This document shows positions 17,170-26,496 of a stretch of 64,000 nucleotides of DNA, piece after piece. Both the position numbers and the translations under genes were made by a program. Below the pieces are notes generated by a model. That model was not told where the DNA came from, ran no database searches, and was given only the letters and a program-made list of their open reading frames with translations. The stretch is from an uncultured Bryobacteraceae bacterium (GTDB lineage Bacteria; Acidobacteriota; Terriglobia; Bryobacterales; Bryobacteraceae): the NCBI GenBank assembly GCA_937924525.1, contig CALDSU010000004.1:62001-126000 (forward strand). Reading direction: 5' to 3'. Within the stretch, counting starts at the first letter, position 1; each line of letters starts with the position of its first letter.

Positions 17170-17889
17170 TCAGTTGCCCGCCCGGGGCGGTTTCGAGGGG
17201 CGCATCTCCACGCGGCTGACCAACGTCCGCTCCGGCATCCGCAACAGCGACGTGACCACCTGCGCGACGTCTTCCGGCGCGATTTTCCAGCTTGCCGCGC
17301 CGGATCGGGCCGAAAAGTCCGTGTCGACGCTCCCCGGCATCACGTAGGAGACACGGATGTTGTCGTAGCGGAGGTCCTGCATCATCGCCTCGCTGAAACC
17401 GTTGAGGCCAAACTTGCTCGCGTTATACGCCGCCCCGCCGGGGAACGCGTTTTTGCCCGCTAAACTGCTGATGTGAATAATGTAACCGCCGCCGCGGGCC
17501 TGCATCAGCGGAATCGCCAGCCGGGAGCAATAGAACACTCCGTTCAAGTTGAGGTCAATAACTTGGCGCCATTGTTCTACGCTCAGCTCGGCAATGCTGC
17601 GAAAAATGCCAATGCCGGCATTGTTGACCAGGATGTCAAGGCCCCTGAACCGCTCGCGCACTGTTTCAAATAGGTGCTCCGCCGATTCCCAGTTTGAAAC
17701 ATCGGCGGGTTCGCCGATCACGGAACCGAACACGGATAGCTCCTCGACGGCTCGGTGGACCGCGTCCTTTGTCCGCCCGCAGATGGCCACTTGGGCGCCC
17801 GCGCGCAACAGGTCCTCCGCGATGGCCCGGCCGATGCCCCGGGTGGCGCCGGTGACTAAAGCCTGTTTCCCCGACAAAAAAGTGTCCAT
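17170..17889 (-). CDS. Short-chain dehydrogenase/reductase (SDR)
   Basis: 239 residues with the classical SDR layout: cofactor motif TGATRGIG near the N-terminus, an Asp in the PADVSN segment, NNAG motif in LVNNAGIG, catalytic Ser in IIHISSLAG, and the YNASK catalytic pair. It resembles FabG/3-oxoacyl-reductase-like or sepiapterin-reductase-like members; the substrate cannot be told from sequence. The start is the ATG at 17889, which gives a normal N-terminus; the open frame extends further upstream without any family similarity. TATTAT lies 8 nt upstream. It is divergent from the gene at 17953, with only 63 nt between them. Confidence 0.9.
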   Translation of the reverse strand: MDTFLSGKQALVTGATRGIGRAIAEDLLRAGAQVAICGRTKDAVHRAVEELSVFGSVIGEPADVSNWESAEHLFETVRERFRGLDILVNNAGIGIFRSIAELSVEQWRQVIDLNLNGVFYCSRLAIPLMQARGGGYIIHISSLAGKNAFPGGAAYNASKFGLNGFSEAMMQDLRYDNIRVSYVMPGSVDTDFSARSGAASWKIAPEDVAQVVTSLLRMPERTLVSRVEMRPSKPPRAGN

Positions 17890-17897
17890 AGCCTCCG

Positions 17898-17903
17898 ATA
17901 ATA
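17898..17903 (-). promoter_or_regulatory. -10-like box TATTAT for the SDR gene
   Basis: On the minus strand TATTAT ends 8 nt before the SDR ATG. The intervening CGGAGGCT contains GGAGG but too close to the ATG (2 nt) for a standard ribosome-binding site. Confidence 0.4.
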
Positions 17904-17934
17904 GCGTGGCGCGGGGAGCCTGCCGGAGCCGGAA

Positions 17935-17943
17935 TGTTACACT
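17935..17943 (+). promoter_or_regulatory. Extended -10 box TGTTACACT for the 17953 gene
   Basis: TGT followed by TACACT (17938-17943) makes an extended -10 element ending 9 nt before the TTG start at 17953. Only about 30 nt separates it from the opposite-facing SDR -10 box, so the two promoters share the same short intergenic region. Confidence 0.35.
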
Positions 17944-17952
17944 CGAATTGAG

Positions 17953-19035
17953 TTGGAAACACGGGATTTTGTTCAAGCGCCAGAGCCCGTAGAAGCCGGG
18001 GCGGGGGAACTGCCGCGGCGTCTCCGGGAGGTGCTGGAAGCCGAGACCGGCTGGCTGCGGCAGGAGTTCGTCGAACGCTGCGCCCCCCAACTCGCGGCCT
18101 TGGCGGCCGATGCGGAAGCGGCCGGCCGTGCCGAGGCGGCGCGGCGGGCGCGCGCCGGACTGACCTCGGAATTGGCCCAATCGTTGCGACGGTTGCGGCA
18201 GGCGGTCACGCCCGAGCAAATCGCCTTCTGGCTGGTCGATGCAGCCGCCTCCGTTTGCCCCCGGGTGGCCCTGCTCTCCGTAGTGGACCCGGTGGTGGAA
18301 GGGGTCCGGCTTCGGGGCGTCGATTCAGACGCGGCTCGGGCGGCTTTCGAATCCTTAGACCTGGTGCTGCCCGAGGCGCCCGCGCTCGCCGAGTGCGTCG
18401 GCAGCCGGGAAATGTTGACGGCCGTCGCCACGCCGCGCGAGGTTTCGCCACAACTGGCAGGGGTGTTTGGCCACGTTCCGGGAGAGAAAGTCTTTCTGTT
18501 CCCCGTGGTGGTGCGAGGCGATGCGGCCGCCATCGTGTATGCCGCTCCCGGTCCCGCCGACGCCGATGTGGAGGCTCTGGAGCTGTTCGTGCAATTGGCG
18601 GCTATGGCCACCGAGGCCCTGCTGGGGAGGCCGGCGCCTGCTTCGGAGGTTGCCCCGGAGGAAGCCGGCGCGGGCCTGATTCAAATCGCGGGCGCGGTGC
18701 AGCCGGCGGCGGCGAGTCGTGCTCTGGAAAGTTTGATCTGGCTGGAATTGAGCGAAGAAGACAAGGAACTGCATCTGGGCGCCCGCCGGTTTGCCCGGGT
18801 CAAGGTGGCCGAGATCCGGCTCTATCAGGCCGAAGCGGTCGAACAGGGCCGGCGGCGGCGCAATCTGTACGGCGTGCTGAAGGAATCGATGGATGAGGCT
18901 CGCGAGGCGTTCCGCCAGAAGTTTGTGAGCGCCTCGGAAACCATGATCGACTACTTGCACCTGGAGTTCGTGAAGAGCTTGGCTCATGACAATCCCGCGC
19001 TGCTCGGTGCTGGCTATCCTGGTCCGCTCGTTTAG
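17953..19035 (+). CDS. Conserved acidobacterial protein of unknown function with GAF-like middle domain
   Basis: 360 residues from a TTG start. N-terminal helical part (to about residue 85, rich in Glu, Ala and Arg); a middle alpha/beta region (about 90-230) resembling a GAF-type sensor, with the strand pattern VALLSVVDPVVEGVRLRG and KVFLFPVVVRGDAAAIVY; and a highly charged C-terminal helical domain (about 260-345), with ARRFARVKVAEIRLYQ. No signal sequence or TM. It overlaps the start of the lytic transglycosylase gene by 50 nt, so the two are probably coupled. I cannot assign a function. The TTG start rests on the extended -10 box just upstream and could be wrong. Confidence 0.65.
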   Translation: METRDFVQAPEPVEAGAGELPRRLREVLEAETGWLRQEFVERCAPQLAALAADAEAAGRAEAARRARAGLTSELAQSLRRLRQAVTPEQIAFWLVDAAASVCPRVALLSVVDPVVEGVRLRGVDSDAARAAFESLDLVLPEAPALAECVGSREMLTAVATPREVSPQLAGVFGHVPGEKVFLFPVVVRGDAAAIVYAAPGPADADVEALELFVQLAAMATEALLGRPAPASEVAPEEAGAGLIQIAGAVQPAAASRALESLIWLELSEEDKELHLGARRFARVKVAEIRLYQAEAVEQGRRRRNLYGVLKESMDEAREAFRQKFVSASETMIDYLHLEFVKSLAHDNPALLGAGYPGPLV

Positions 19036-21295
19036 GTTGACGGCGGCGATCGCGGCAGCGGTCTGGCTGCATGGCGCTCCCTCCGCCGCCAGCGCGGCCT
19101 CGCCGGCCCAGGCGACCGCGAAGAAGCCGGCTGCGAGCAAGACCAAAGCGGCGTCCCAGGCCAAGGCCGCGCCGTCCGCGCCGGCAAGAAAGGCTTCCGC
19201 CCCGCAGCCCAAAGCGAAAGCCGGCCCCGCGACGGCATCCGCCGCGCAACGGGCCGCCCGGGCCCTCAGTCCTCTCCACGCGCGCCTGGCCTCCGGCATC
19301 GAAGCCTATCACGCCAACCGGATGGCGGACGCGGCGCGCGCGCTCGAGGGGCTTGCCGGCAAGTTTCCCAAGGTGGACGACTATGTGCTATTTCACTTGG
19401 GCGCCGCGCGTTTGAACCTGGGCGACCCCGCCACCGCCCGCCAGTTGCTGCACCGCGTGGTGACAAGCAGGCCCGAATCTCCTTTCCTGCCGCAGGCAAT
19501 TTTGCTCGAGGCGAAGGCTCTGACCGATCTCGGCGAGCCCCGCGAGGCGCTGCGCCTGCTGGAAAGCCGCCAAGCCAGTGTGCCGCCCGCGTCGCTGGCC
19601 CTGGCTCAAGGCAAGGCTTGGGAAGCGCAAGGAGAGAACCAGCGAGCGGTGGCCGCGTATCAGCGGGTCTACTACGGCTTCCCGCTCGCGGAGCAGGCCT
19701 CGCGCGCCGCCGAAGCGCTGGCTGCCCTGCGCCGCGCCATGGGCGCCAGCTATCCGGAACCGGGACCAGCGGAACTTCTCGAGCGCGCCGGCAAACTGTG
19801 GGACGGGCGCGAGTACGCCCGCGCGCGAGACGAATACACTCAGATTCAGCCCCGCGTCACGGCCTCCGGGCGGGAGTTGGCGATTCTGCGCGCGGCGGCG
19901 GCGCTCTACCACCTGCAACAGGTTCCCGCCGCCGAGCGCGAGTTGAGCCGCCTGCGGATGGAAACGCCGGAAGTCGAGGCGGAGCGTTTGCACTATCTCT
20001 ATTTGTGCGCGGCTCGCCAAGGTCAGGATGCCGAGGCCGAACGATTGCTGGAGGTGCTGGCCCGTGAATATCCCTCTTCGCCCTGGCGTTTGCGGGCTCT
20101 GCTGGCCTTTCAGGGGCGCTACCTGATGCGTGACGAAACCGGTGTCTACGGCCCCCGTTATCAGGCGTGCGCCGAATCGTTCCCGGATGCGCCCGAGGCG
20201 GCGAACTGCCACTGGCGGGTAGCGTGGCTGGCCTACCGCCGCCGCGACGCTGACGCAGCCGCGCGCCTTCGCGAACACGCCGTCCGGTATCCGGGCTCTC
20301 CCAAGGCGAGCGCTGCCCTGTACTTTTTCGCCCGCCTGGAGGAACAGGCCGGACACCGGGGGGTCGCCCGCGCGGTTTACGAATACGTGGAGAGCCAGTA
20401 TCCCCATTACTATTACGGCCTCCTGTCGCGCGACCGGCTTCAGGATGCCGCGCTGGCCAAAGCGCAGCCGGATTCGGCGGCGCGTGAGTGGCTGAGCCGC
20501 TTGCCCACTCCGCAGCGGCCGCCGGTGGACGTGCGCATGACTCCGGCCACCGAAACCCGGATCGCGCGTTCCCGCGTTCTGCGCGAGGCAGGCCTGAAGG
20601 ACCTGGCGGTGCTCGAACTGAGGGTGGGCGCGCGCACGGACGCGGCGCCGGCGGCCGTGGCTTTGGAACTGGCCCGGCAGGCAGATACGCCGGCGCAGGG
20701 TTTGCGCTTCATGAAGAGCCTGATCAGCGATTATTTTGGCCGCAACCTGGAGGAGCTTCCCGAAGCGGTCTGGCGTCAATTGTTTCCGCTGCCCTACCGG
20801 ACCGAGCTGTGGAAACACGCCGGATCCCACGACTTGGACCCGTATCTGGTGGCGGGCCTGATCCGGCAGGAATCGGAATTCGATCCGCAAGCGCGCTCCC
20901 GCGCCAACGCCCGCGGGCTGACCCAAGTGCTGCCTGCCACGGGGCGCGAGTTGGCCCGGCGCGCCGGCATCGCGAAGTTCCATACGCAGATGCTGCACCA
21001 GCCGGACGTGAGCCTCCGCTTGGGTGCGCTGATGCTGCGCTCCATGCTGAATTCGTGGAACGGGAAGTGGGAAGAGACGCTGGCCAGCTACAACGCCGGC
21101 CGCTCGCGCGTGGTCAGTTGGCTGACGTGGGGTGACTTTCAGGAACCAGCCGAGTTTGTCGAAACCATTCCGTTCACCGAGACGCGCGAATATGTCCAGG
21201 CGGTGATTCGGAATGCTCGCCTGTACCGGCGGATCTACGAATCGGGCCAGACGGCGCGCGCCGGCGGCTCGGATTCCCGGCCCGCCACGCCGTAA
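18986..21295 (+). CDS. Soluble lytic murein transglycosylase
   Basis: 769 residues. A signal peptide (about 12-38) is followed by a low-complexity Lys/Ala/Pro linker (about 40-95), a long superhelical TPR-like region (about 100-580) and a C-terminal SLT catalytic domain. The catalytic Glu lies in LIRQESEFDP, followed by ARGLTQVLPATG and SYNAGRSRV, the standard Slt70-type motifs. The enzyme cleaves peptidoglycan between MurNAc and GlcNAc, leaving 1,6-anhydro ends, in the periplasm. Its ATG lies 50 nt inside the preceding unknown gene. Confidence 0.9.
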   Translation: MTIPRCSVLAILVRSFRLTAAIAAAVWLHGAPSAASAASPAQATAKKPAASKTKAASQAKAAPSAPARKASAPQPKAKAGPATASAAQRAARALSPLHARLASGIEAYHANRMADAARALEGLAGKFPKVDDYVLFHLGAARLNLGDPATARQLLHRVVTSRPESPFLPQAILLEAKALTDLGEPREALRLLESRQASVPPASLALAQGKAWEAQGENQRAVAAYQRVYYGFPLAEQASRAAEALAALRRAMGASYPEPGPAELLERAGKLWDGREYARARDEYTQIQPRVTASGRELAILRAAAALYHLQQVPAAERELSRLRMETPEVEAERLHYLYLCAARQGQDAEAERLLEVLAREYPSSPWRLRALLAFQGRYLMRDETGVYGPRYQACAESFPDAPEAANCHWRVAWLAYRRRDADAAARLREHAVRYPGSPKASAALYFFARLEEQAGHRGVARAVYEYVESQYPHYYYGLLSRDRLQDAALAKAQPDSAAREWLSRLPTPQRPPVDVRMTPATETRIARSRVLREAGLKDLAVLELRVGARTDAAPAAVALELARQADTPAQGLRFMKSLISDYFGRNLEELPEAVWRQLFPLPYRTELWKHAGSHDLDPYLVAGLIRQESEFDPQARSRANARGLTQVLPATGRELARRAGIAKFHTQMLHQPDVSLRLGALMLRSMLNSWNGKWEETLASYNAGRSRVVSWLTWGDFQEPAEFVETIPFTETREYVQAVIRNARLYRRIYESGQTARAGGSDSRPATP

Positions 21296-21319
21296 GCCGG
21301 CCCGCGCCTTCCCGTCCGA

Positions 21320-23803
21320 GTGGAGAGCGCGGCTTACAATCTCAGAGAGGGAGGGACGCAGAACCTGCCGGGAGGGGTAAGGCGCTGGAGGGTGTGGCTG
21401 CTGGTTGCCGGCGGCGTCGCGGCGATCGGAGGCGGACTCTGGCTGATCAACCGAGCGAGGCCGGATCGCGTCTACCGCTTGGGCTACCGGGAGATGCCTC
21501 CCTATCAGTTCACGACCGATGCGGGACTGGCGGATGGTTTTGTGCCGGAAGTGGTTTCGGAGGCGGCGCGGCGCACGGGACTCCGTTATGAGTGGGTCGC
21601 GGTCCGCGGCAGGCTCACCGAAGCGCTGCGCGCGGGAGCCGTCGACCTGGTTCCCTTATGGATCGCCCGGCGTACCGGAGACCCGCCCCCTGGCGTGACG
21701 GACCGGTGGATGTTGCTCCAGTACGGGCTGGTCGTGCGCGCGCCTTTTCGCGGCAGTGTGGAGCCGATTCCGCGCCACTGGCGCGTCAGCCACGATGACG
21801 CCGGCGGCAGCGCGGCGCTGGCCGGGGAGATCCTTTCCGCGGTTGCGCGAGCGCCTCGTGCAGGCTCCGCCGAGGCTTTTCGCGCGCTCTGCCTGGGCGA
21901 TGCGGAAGCCGCGTTTTTGGAGGTCCGCGTCGCCGAACGCTGGCTGCTCGAACGTCCTCCCGGTTGCGGAGACATCCCGCTCCGCTTTGTGCCGCTGCCT
22001 TCCGCGTCCGCGCCGGTGGGCTTCGCGTACGCGACCTCCGCTCGTTCCGCCGCGGTTGCTCTCCGGCTGGAGGTGCTCGAGATGGCTCGCGATGGCGCCC
22101 TCGCGTCTCTCGCTACGCGTTGGTTTTCCTTTGGTCCGGATGAAACCTCGTGGCTGTCCGGCGAGGCCCAGGAGCGCCGTTTCCAATGGGTTCTGTTCTC
22201 GGGGATCGCCGTCCTGCTCCTGGCCCTGGCGTTCAGCCTGCGCCAAACCCGCCTGATGCGCCAGGCGCAATTGGAGGCGAATCGGGCCAATGCCGCCAAG
22301 GGAGAATTTCTGGCCAACACCAGCCATGAGATCCGCACTCCGATGAACGGCGTGCTGGGCATGAGTTCGCTGCTGCTGGATACCCCGCTGACCCCGCAGC
22401 AGCGCGAGTATGCGGAGGCCATCCAGCGCTCCGGCCAGAGGTTGTTGGAAATCATCAACTCCATCCTGGATTTCGCCCGCATCGAGTCCGGACGGCTCGA
22501 ACTGCGCGCCGCTCCGTTTGATCTTCGCGCCGAGATCGAAGAGGCCGCCTGCCTGCTGGCCGAGCAGGCGGAACAGAAGGGATTGGAGTTAATCGTGCGC
22601 GTGAGCGCCGCCGTCCCGGACCAGGTCCGCGGCGATGCGGGGAGGCTCCGCCAGATTCTGCTGAACCTGTTGGGCAACGGGATTAAGTTCACCGCGCGCG
22701 GTGAGGTGGAAATCTCCTGTTTTCCTGAGGAAACGCCGCCGGGCCAGACTCCGCGGTATCGCTTCGAGGTGCGAGACACCGGTCCCGGCATCGCGGAGGC
22801 CACTGCCCGGCGGCTTTTCAGGCCGTTCGTTCAGGCGGACACCTCAACCACCCGCCGCTTCGGCGGCACGGGACTGGGCCTGGCGATCTCGAAGGAACTG
22901 GTGCAATTGATGGACGGTGAAATCGGGGTCCGGAGCCGGCCCCACGAGGGTGCGGTGTTCTGGTTCACCGTGCGGCTCGCCCCGGTCCCGGCCCGGCCCG
23001 AATCGTGGGAAGGGCTCGGGGTGGGGCGTTCGGTTCTGCTGGTTGAGGGCCATGCGGCCCAGCGGCAGGCGATCCGGGAAGCGCTGGAGGCGTACGGTTT
23101 TGCGGTGCGGGAAGGCGCTTCGTGGGAGGAAGCGCGGGTGGTGCTGGCCGAGGGTTGGCCGGTTGCGGTGGCGGTCATCGACGATGGCCTGCCGGAAGGC
23201 GGCCTGGCAATCGCCCGACGCGCGCAAGAGGTCGGCCTGCCGCCGGAGAAAATCCTGCTGGTGACCTCCTTTTCCCGCCGTCCGGCTCCGGACGAGCTGG
23301 CCGCCGCCGGCATTCGCGCGTCGGTAGCCAAGCCATTACGCCGGCGGGCCTTTGCCGCCGCGTTAGCCCGCCTGCTGGGTTCGCCGCCGCAGGAAGACGG
23401 GATTGCCGCTTGGACCGTGCCCCCGCGCGTGCTGGTGGTTGACGACAACGCGGTCAATCAAACGGTGCTGCTGCGTCTGCTGGAGAAAATGGGAGTCCAC
23501 GCCGACATGGCCGCGGACGGCGCCGCCGCCGTCGAAGCGGCCCGGGCGCGGCGCTACGATTTGGTCCTCATGGATTTGCACATGCCGCGCCAGGACGGCC
23601 GTCAGGCGACCAGGAACATCCGGGCGCTGGAATCCGGCAGGCGCGTGCCTATCATCGGCATCACGGCCAGCATGGCTACCGACGAGATGGACCGGTGTCT
23701 TCAGGCGGGCATGGACGATTTTCTGTTGAAGCCCATCACGGCGGAGAGTGTGCGCGCCGCCATTGAGCGGTGGACAAGCGGCGGAACAGACTCCTTGGCG
23801 TAG
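21320..23803 (+). CDS. Hybrid histidine kinase: solute-binding sensor, kinase, pseudo-receiver and receiver
   Basis: 827 residues from a GTG. Order: TM (about 23-46); SBP_bac_3-like periplasmic sensor (about 50-270); TM (about 288-308); HisKA with [10 protein letters not shown] (His336); HATPase with [17 protein letters not shown] and [10 protein letters not shown]; a first receiver-like domain (about 570-690) in which the usual acidic pair reads VEG; then a canonical receiver with VVDDNAVN, Asp752 and LKPIT. The start is uncertain: TACAAT at 21335-21340 looks like a -10 box inside the first codons, so a downstream start such as the GTG at 21392 is possible. It is the same class as the kinase at 1655. 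Confidence 0.88.
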   Translation: MESAAYNLREGGTQNLPGGVRRWRVWLLVAGGVAAIGGGLWLINRARPDRVYRLGYREMPPYQFTTDAGLADGFVPEVVSEAARRTGLRYEWVAVRGRLTEALRAGAVDLVPLWIARRTGDPPPGVTDRWMLLQYGLVVRAPFRGSVEPIPRHWRVSHDDAGGSAALAGEILSAVARAPRAGSAEAFRALCLGDAEAAFLEVRVAERWLLERPPGCGDIPLRFVPLPSASAPVGFAYATSARSAAVALRLEVLEMARDGALASLATRWFSFGPDETSWLSGEAQERRFQWVLFSGIAVLLLALAFSLRQTRLMRQAQLEANRANAAKGEFLANTSHEIRTPMNGVLGMSSLLLDTPLTPQQREYAEAIQRSGQRLLEIINSILDFARIESGRLELRAAPFDLRAEIEEAACLLAEQAEQKGLELIVRVSAAVPDQVRGDAGRLRQILLNLLGNGIKFTARGEVEISCFPEETPPGQTPRYRFEVRDTGPGIAEATARRLFRPFVQADTSTTRRFGGTGLGLAISKELVQLMDGEIGVRSRPHEGAVFWFTVRLAPVPARPESWEGLGVGRSVLLVEGHAAQRQAIREALEAYGFAVREGASWEEARVVLAEGWPVAVAVIDDGLPEGGLAIARRAQEVGLPPEKILLVTSFSRRPAPDELAAAGIRASVAKPLRRRAFAAALARLLGSPPQEDGIAAWTVPPRVLVVDDNAVNQTVLLRLLEKMGVHADMAADGAAAVEAARARRYDLVLMDLHMPRQDGRQATRNIRALESGRRVPIIGITASMATDEMDRCLQAGMDDFLLKPITAESVRAAIERWTSGGTDSLA

Positions 23804-23804
23804 C

Positions 23805-23831
23805 CCGGCGGGGGTCGTGATCCCCCGCCGG
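23805..23831 (+). terminator. 10-bp GC hairpin after the hybrid kinase gene
   Basis: Arms 23805-23814 and 23822-23831 are perfectly complementary, with a 7-nt loop, starting 2 nt after the kinase stop codon. No T run follows. It probably ends or protects the kinase transcript before the aroC promoter. Confidence 0.5.
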
Positions 23832-23875
23832 AAGCGCATCGTTACAGGCTGATATCATAACTATTTCGTCCCCTC

Positions 23876-25048
23876 ATGCTACGTTTTGAAACCGCCGGCG
23901 AATCGCACGGCGAGTGCCTGGTGGCTACGCTGACCGGTTTGCCGGCGGGAGTGCCGGTGTCCGTCGCTCAGATTGATCGCGAACTCTGGCGCCGCCAGCA
24001 AGGTTACGGCCGCGGCGGCCGGATGAAAATTGAAACGGACCGGGTCCACCTGGTGGCCGGGGTCCGTCATTCGATCACCATCGGCTCGCCGGTCGCCATG
24101 CTGCTCGCCAATAAGGACTGGAAGAACTGGACCGAAGTGCTGCCGGTGGAAGCGGCGCCGGACAGCGAGGAGAAAAAGAAGCAGGTTACGCGGCCCCGTC
24201 CCGGGCACGCCGACCTGGCCGGCGCCATCAAGTACAACTTTCACGACGCGCGTTACATTCTGGAACGGGCCAGCGCCCGGGAGACCACCGCGCGCGTGGC
24301 GGTGGGCGCGCTGTGCAAACAATTCCTCGCCCAGTTCGGCGTCGGCATCCTCAGCCATGTGATTCAGGTGGGCAGCGCCACGTTGGGGCGTCCGGCGGCG
24401 TGGGAGGAACTGGTGGCGTTGCGCGAACGCGACGAGGTCCTGTTGGGCTGCGTGGATCCGGAGGCGGAGCAGCGCATGAAAGAGGTGGTGGACGAGGCTT
24501 ACCGCACGGGCGACACGGTGGGAGGCGTCTTTGAAGTGGTGGTGCGCGGCGCCCCCGTCGGGTTGGGCTCGCACATCGCCTGGGATACCCGGTTGGATGG
24601 ACGCCTGGCGCAGGCGATCGTGTCGATGCAGGCGGTGAAGGGCGTCGAAATCGGTTTCGCCGCGGAAGGATCCGCCCACTTTGGTTCGCGCGTGCAGGAC
24701 ACCATCCACTATCGCCGCGAGGAGCGCCGCTTCACTCGCGGAGCCAACCGGGCCGGCGGGTTGGAAGGCGGCATGACCAACGGCGAAGACATTCTGGTGC
24801 GGGGGATGCTCAAACCCATCTCGACGCTGCGCCGGCCGCTGGAATCGGTGGACCTGCTCACCCGCGAGCCATCCCCGGCCGCCTACGAGCGCTCGGACGT
24901 CTGCGTGGTTCCCGCGGCGGGCGTGATCGGGGAAGCGATGGTGGCGTTTGTGCTGGCCCAGGCCTTGCTGGAAAAATTCGGCGGCGATTCCCTCGCCGAG
25001 ACGCGGCGGAATTTCGAGGGCTACCAACGCCAGGTGCAAGAGTTCTGA
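23876..25048 (+). CDS. aroC: Chorismate synthase
   Basis: AroC removes phosphate from EPSP to give chorismate, the last shikimate-pathway step, with reduced FMN. The 390-residue protein carries AGESHGECLVATLTGLPAG at the N-terminus, RPRPGHADLAGAIKY, ERASARETTARVA and GLEGGMTNGEDI, the family's FMN/EPSP-binding motifs. Length is normal. The sequence upstream (TATCATAACTAT at about 23853-23864) is AT-rich and could hold the promoter. It heads a run of closely packed housekeeping genes: def begins 3 nt after its stop. Confidence 0.97.
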   Translation: MLRFETAGESHGECLVATLTGLPAGVPVSVAQIDRELWRRQQGYGRGGRMKIETDRVHLVAGVRHSITIGSPVAMLLANKDWKNWTEVLPVEAAPDSEEKKKQVTRPRPGHADLAGAIKYNFHDARYILERASARETTARVAVGALCKQFLAQFGVGILSHVIQVGSATLGRPAAWEELVALRERDEVLLGCVDPEAEQRMKEVVDEAYRTGDTVGGVFEVVVRGAPVGLGSHIAWDTRLDGRLAQAIVSMQAVKGVEIGFAAEGSAHFGSRVQDTIHYRREERRFTRGANRAGGLEGGMTNGEDILVRGMLKPISTLRRPLESVDLLTREPSPAAYERSDVCVVPAAGVIGEAMVAFVLAQALLEKFGGDSLAETRRNFEGYQRQVQEF

Positions 25049-25050
25049 CG

Positions 25051-25566
25051 ATGACCTATCCGATTGTGAAGTACGGCGACCCGGTTCTCGAAAAGCAGGC
25101 GGAGACGGTGACCGAGTTCGGCACGCCGGAACTCGAGAAGTTTCTCGAGGACATGTTCGAATCCATGTACGCCGCCAAAGGGGTGGGGCTGGCCGCGCCG
25201 CAGATCGGCGTTTCCCGCCGCATCGCGGTGATCGATTGCTCCGTGGGGGAGAATCCGGCGGAAAAGATCGTCCTGATCAATCCCGAGATCATCCGCGTGG
25301 AAGGCAAGCAAAAGGGGGAGGAAGGCTGCCTGAGCATTCCCGGCTTTCGCGAGGAAGTGGTGCGCGGCCAGAAGGTGACGGTGCGCGCGCAGAACGCGCG
25401 GGGCGAAACGTTCGAGATGACCGGCGAGGATCTGCTGGCCCGCGCGTTTTTGCACGAAACCGACCATCTGAACGGGCGCCTGTATATCAGCCACCTCAGC
25501 GCGCTGAAGCGCGATCTGATCAAACGCAAGGTCCGCAAGCTGCAAAAAGCCGGCGAGTGGGCCTGA
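25051..25566 (+). CDS. def: Peptide deformylase
   Basis: Removes the formyl group from the N-terminal Met of nascent proteins. The 171-residue protein has all three deformylase motifs: GVGLAAPQIG, EGCLSIPG (metal-binding Cys) and HETDHLNG (the two metal histidines and the catalytic Glu). It lies between aroC and fmt; fmt starts 2 nt after its last base. Def-fmt pairing is the usual arrangement because the two enzymes act on the same formyl-Met cycle. Confidence 0.97.
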   Translation: MTYPIVKYGDPVLEKQAETVTEFGTPELEKFLEDMFESMYAAKGVGLAAPQIGVSRRIAVIDCSVGENPAEKIVLINPEIIRVEGKQKGEEGCLSIPGFREEVVRGQKVTVRAQNARGETFEMTGEDLLARAFLHETDHLNGRLYISHLSALKRDLIKRKVRKLQKAGEWA

Positions 25567-25567
25567 C

Positions 25568-26494
25568 ATGCGAGTGGTGTATCTCGGTACGCCGGAGTTC
25601 GCGGTGCCGCCGCTGGAGCGTCTGCTGGAAGCCGGCTACGACGTGTCGCTGGTGGTGACGCAGCCCGACCGGCCGAAGGGGCGCGGCCGGCAAGTGGCGG
25701 CTTCTCCCGTCAAGGCGTGCGCCGAACGCCACGGCTTGCCCTTGTTTCAGCCGGAGCGGATCCGCCGGCCGGAGTGTGTCGAGCGCCTGCGCCAGGAGGG
25801 CGCCGACGTCATGGTGGTCGTGGGCTATGGGCAGATCATTCCGCAGGCCATCATCGACCTGCCGCGCTTGGGCATCATCAACGTGCACGCGTCGCTGCTG
25901 CCAAAGTACCGGGGCGCGGCGCCGATCCAGTGGGCGGTGGCGCAGGGCGAGACGGTGACGGGCGTCACGACCATGCGGATTGACGCGGGCTTGGACACCG
26001 GGGATATGCTGTTGAAGGCGGAGGTGGAGATCGGACCGGAGGAGACCGCGGCGGAACTCAGCCCGCGCCTGGCCCGGGCGGGCGCGGAGTTGCTGGTTCG
26101 CACGCTGGCCGGCCTGGAGGCGGGGACCATCGCGCCTCAGCCGCAAGATCATGCTCAGGCTACCCTGGCGCCCATGCTGAAAAAGGAAGACGGCCTCATC
26201 GAGTGGTCCTGGCCGGCGCGCGCCGTCCACAACCGGGTGCGGGGCATGCAGCCGTGGCCGGGCGCGTACACCACGTTCCGCGGACAGACGCTGCAGATCT
26301 GGCGGACACGCCTGCGGGAAGATGCGGCGCCGCCGGGCGTGCTGCGGAAGATCGGCCGGACGCTGGTGGCCGGCTGCGGCGGAGGCGGCGGCGTGGAACT
26401 GCTGGAAGTGCAACTGGAAGGCAAGAAGCGCATGTCCGGAGAGGCGTTCGCCAACGGACAGCGCCTGATGCAGGACGAACAGCTAGGAGCATAA
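25568..26494 (+). CDS. fmt: Methionyl-tRNA formyltransferase
   Basis: Transfers formyl from 10-formyl-tetrahydrofolate to initiator Met-tRNA. 308 residues: N-terminal Rossmann domain starting VVYLGTPEFAVPPL, the formyltransferase signature NVHASLLPKYRGAAPIQWA with its catalytic Asn and His, and the IDAGLDTGDML loop with the catalytic Asp. The C-terminal OB-like domain (from about residue 205) begins KEDGLIEWSW. Coupled to def and, two nt later, to argJ. Confidence 0.97.
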   Translation: MRVVYLGTPEFAVPPLERLLEAGYDVSLVVTQPDRPKGRGRQVAASPVKACAERHGLPLFQPERIRRPECVERLRQEGADVMVVVGYGQIIPQAIIDLPRLGIINVHASLLPKYRGAAPIQWAVAQGETVTGVTTMRIDAGLDTGDMLLKAEVEIGPEETAAELSPRLARAGAELLVRTLAGLEAGTIAPQPQDHAQATLAPMLKKEDGLIEWSWPARAVHNRVRGMQPWPGAYTTFRGQTLQIWRTRLREDAAPPGVLRKIGRTLVAGCGGGGGVELLEVQLEGKKRMSGEAFANGQRLMQDEQLGA

Positions 26495-26496
26495 GG

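Noticed and set aside
17890-18219. Upstream extension of the SDR open frame (110 extra codons)
   Set aside because: It is Pro/Arg rich, lies across the opposite gene and would precede the standard SDR N-terminus; the ATG at 17889 is normal.
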